Shown here: positions 14,300 to 14,515 of the stretch, piece after piece | Position numbering within the stretch: the stretch's first letter is position 1 | Layout: each line of letters begins with the position of its first letter | From: an uncultured Arenimonas sp. | GTDB lineage: Bacteria; Pseudomonadota; Gammaproteobacteria; Xanthomonadales; Xanthomonadaceae | Length of the DNA stretch: 14,515 bases | Direction of reading: 5' to 3' | Assembly: GCA_946885815.1 (NCBI GenBank) | Contig: CAMPHE010000008.1 | Span: 1-14,515, forward strand | Translations under genes and position numbers: made by a program | Notes under the pieces: model-generated | Told to the model about the DNA's origin: nothing | The model's database searches: none | What the model saw: the letters and a program-made list of their open reading frames with translations, nothing else

Positions 14300-14515
14300 T
14301 CAGTCGGCCTTCTTCATGTCGATCACGACCACCGTCGCCGCCAGCCACGCGGCGATGCACAGCAGGAAGAACACCGCGTCGCGCAGGTCGAGCACGCCAC
14401 GCGCGATCGCGTTGAAATGCGTCAGGAAGCTCAGCCCCGCGAACGCGTCGACCCACGCCTGCGGCGCCCAGCCGCGTACCAGGTCCAGCGCCATCGGGAA
14501 GCCGGCGAGCAGCAG
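14300..14515 (-). CDS. ABC-2 type permease, C-terminal end (runs off right edge)
   Basis: The frame is open to the window edge, so only the last 71 residues are visible; an ATG at 14492-14494 is internal, not a start. The fragment has a hydrophobic stretch near the edge, a soluble segment (SFLTHFNAIARGVLDLRDA, the usual end of GldF-like permeases, which places HF and GVLDLRD before the last span) and a final span, AVFFLLCIAAWLAATVVVI, ending MKKAD. Together with the following GldG-like and DUF4340 genes this points to a GldF-type permease. Its ATPase partner should lie beyond 14515. Confidence 0.82.
   Translation of the reverse strand: MLLAGFPMALDLVRGWAPQAWVDAFAGLSFLTHFNAIARGVLDLRDAVFFLLCIAAWLAATVVVIDMKKAD

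Noticed and set aside
12419..14515. Evidence for gliding motility from the GldG-like and permease genes
   Set aside because: GldFG-like ABC sets are widespread in non-gliding bacteria; no other gliding genes are in the window.
1..14515. Mobile element, phage, CRISPR, tRNA or rRNA content
   Set aside because: No transposase, integrase, terminal repeats, regular repeat arrays or RNA gene signatures were seen. Base composition looks even apart from the short AT-rich promoter at 7531-7560.

Overview
This is a very GC-rich window, packed with genes on both strands. The proteins and their order (prmB-aroC, SCO1/SenC followed by psd, bpt, purT) look like a gammaproteobacterium of the Xanthomonadaceae/Lysobacteraceae type (Lysobacter or Luteimonas-like). 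That placement is inference from protein recognition and base composition only. There are no RNA genes, insertion sequences, CRISPR arrays or phage genes. The longest gene-free stretch is about 127 bp, so nothing longer than 300 bp is left unexplained.

Layout. (1) 1-1613, minus strand: prmB followed by the first two thirds of aroC, which runs off the left edge. (2) 1693-5329, plus strand: a SCO1/SenC copper chaperone overlapping psd (phosphatidylserine decarboxylase), then, after a 127-bp gap with its own -10-like box, bpt (leucyltransferase of the N-degron pathway) and an exported endonuclease/exonuclease/phosphatase-fold lipoprotein. (3) 5330-6529, minus strand: purT, whose stop codon directly abuts that of the lipoprotein gene. 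(4) 6627-7541, plus strand: a secreted protein of unknown function, probably a beta-propeller. (5) 7585-10334, plus strand: a tight accessory-looking operon of an SPFH/band-7 membrane protein, an Arc-like ribbon-helix-helix protein, a 41-aa membrane peptide, a bacterial PH-domain membrane protein, a 57-aa membrane peptide and a VanY-type D,D-carboxypeptidase. It is preceded by two direct copies of TGATATCTT placed 11 bp apart over a probable promoter. (6) 10331-14515, minus strand: a translationally coupled operon running from an ABC permease (cut by the right edge) through a GldG-like protein, a DUF4340 protein and a DUF423 membrane protein to an AlkA-type DNA glycosylase. Its last three junctions are 4-bp stop/start overlaps.

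Most of the window is housekeeping: aromatic amino acid, purine and phospholipid synthesis, translation-factor and ribosome methylation, cytochrome oxidase assembly and protein turnover. The part most worth attention is region 5. The sequence suggests a self-regulated membrane module: an RHH protein encoded second in the operon, and an operator-like tandem repeat at helical-turn spacing inside the promoter of that operon. Two membrane microproteins too short for ordinary ORF cut-offs lie within it. Region 6 is a second point of interest: a GldFG-like transporter set coupled to a DNA repair gene.
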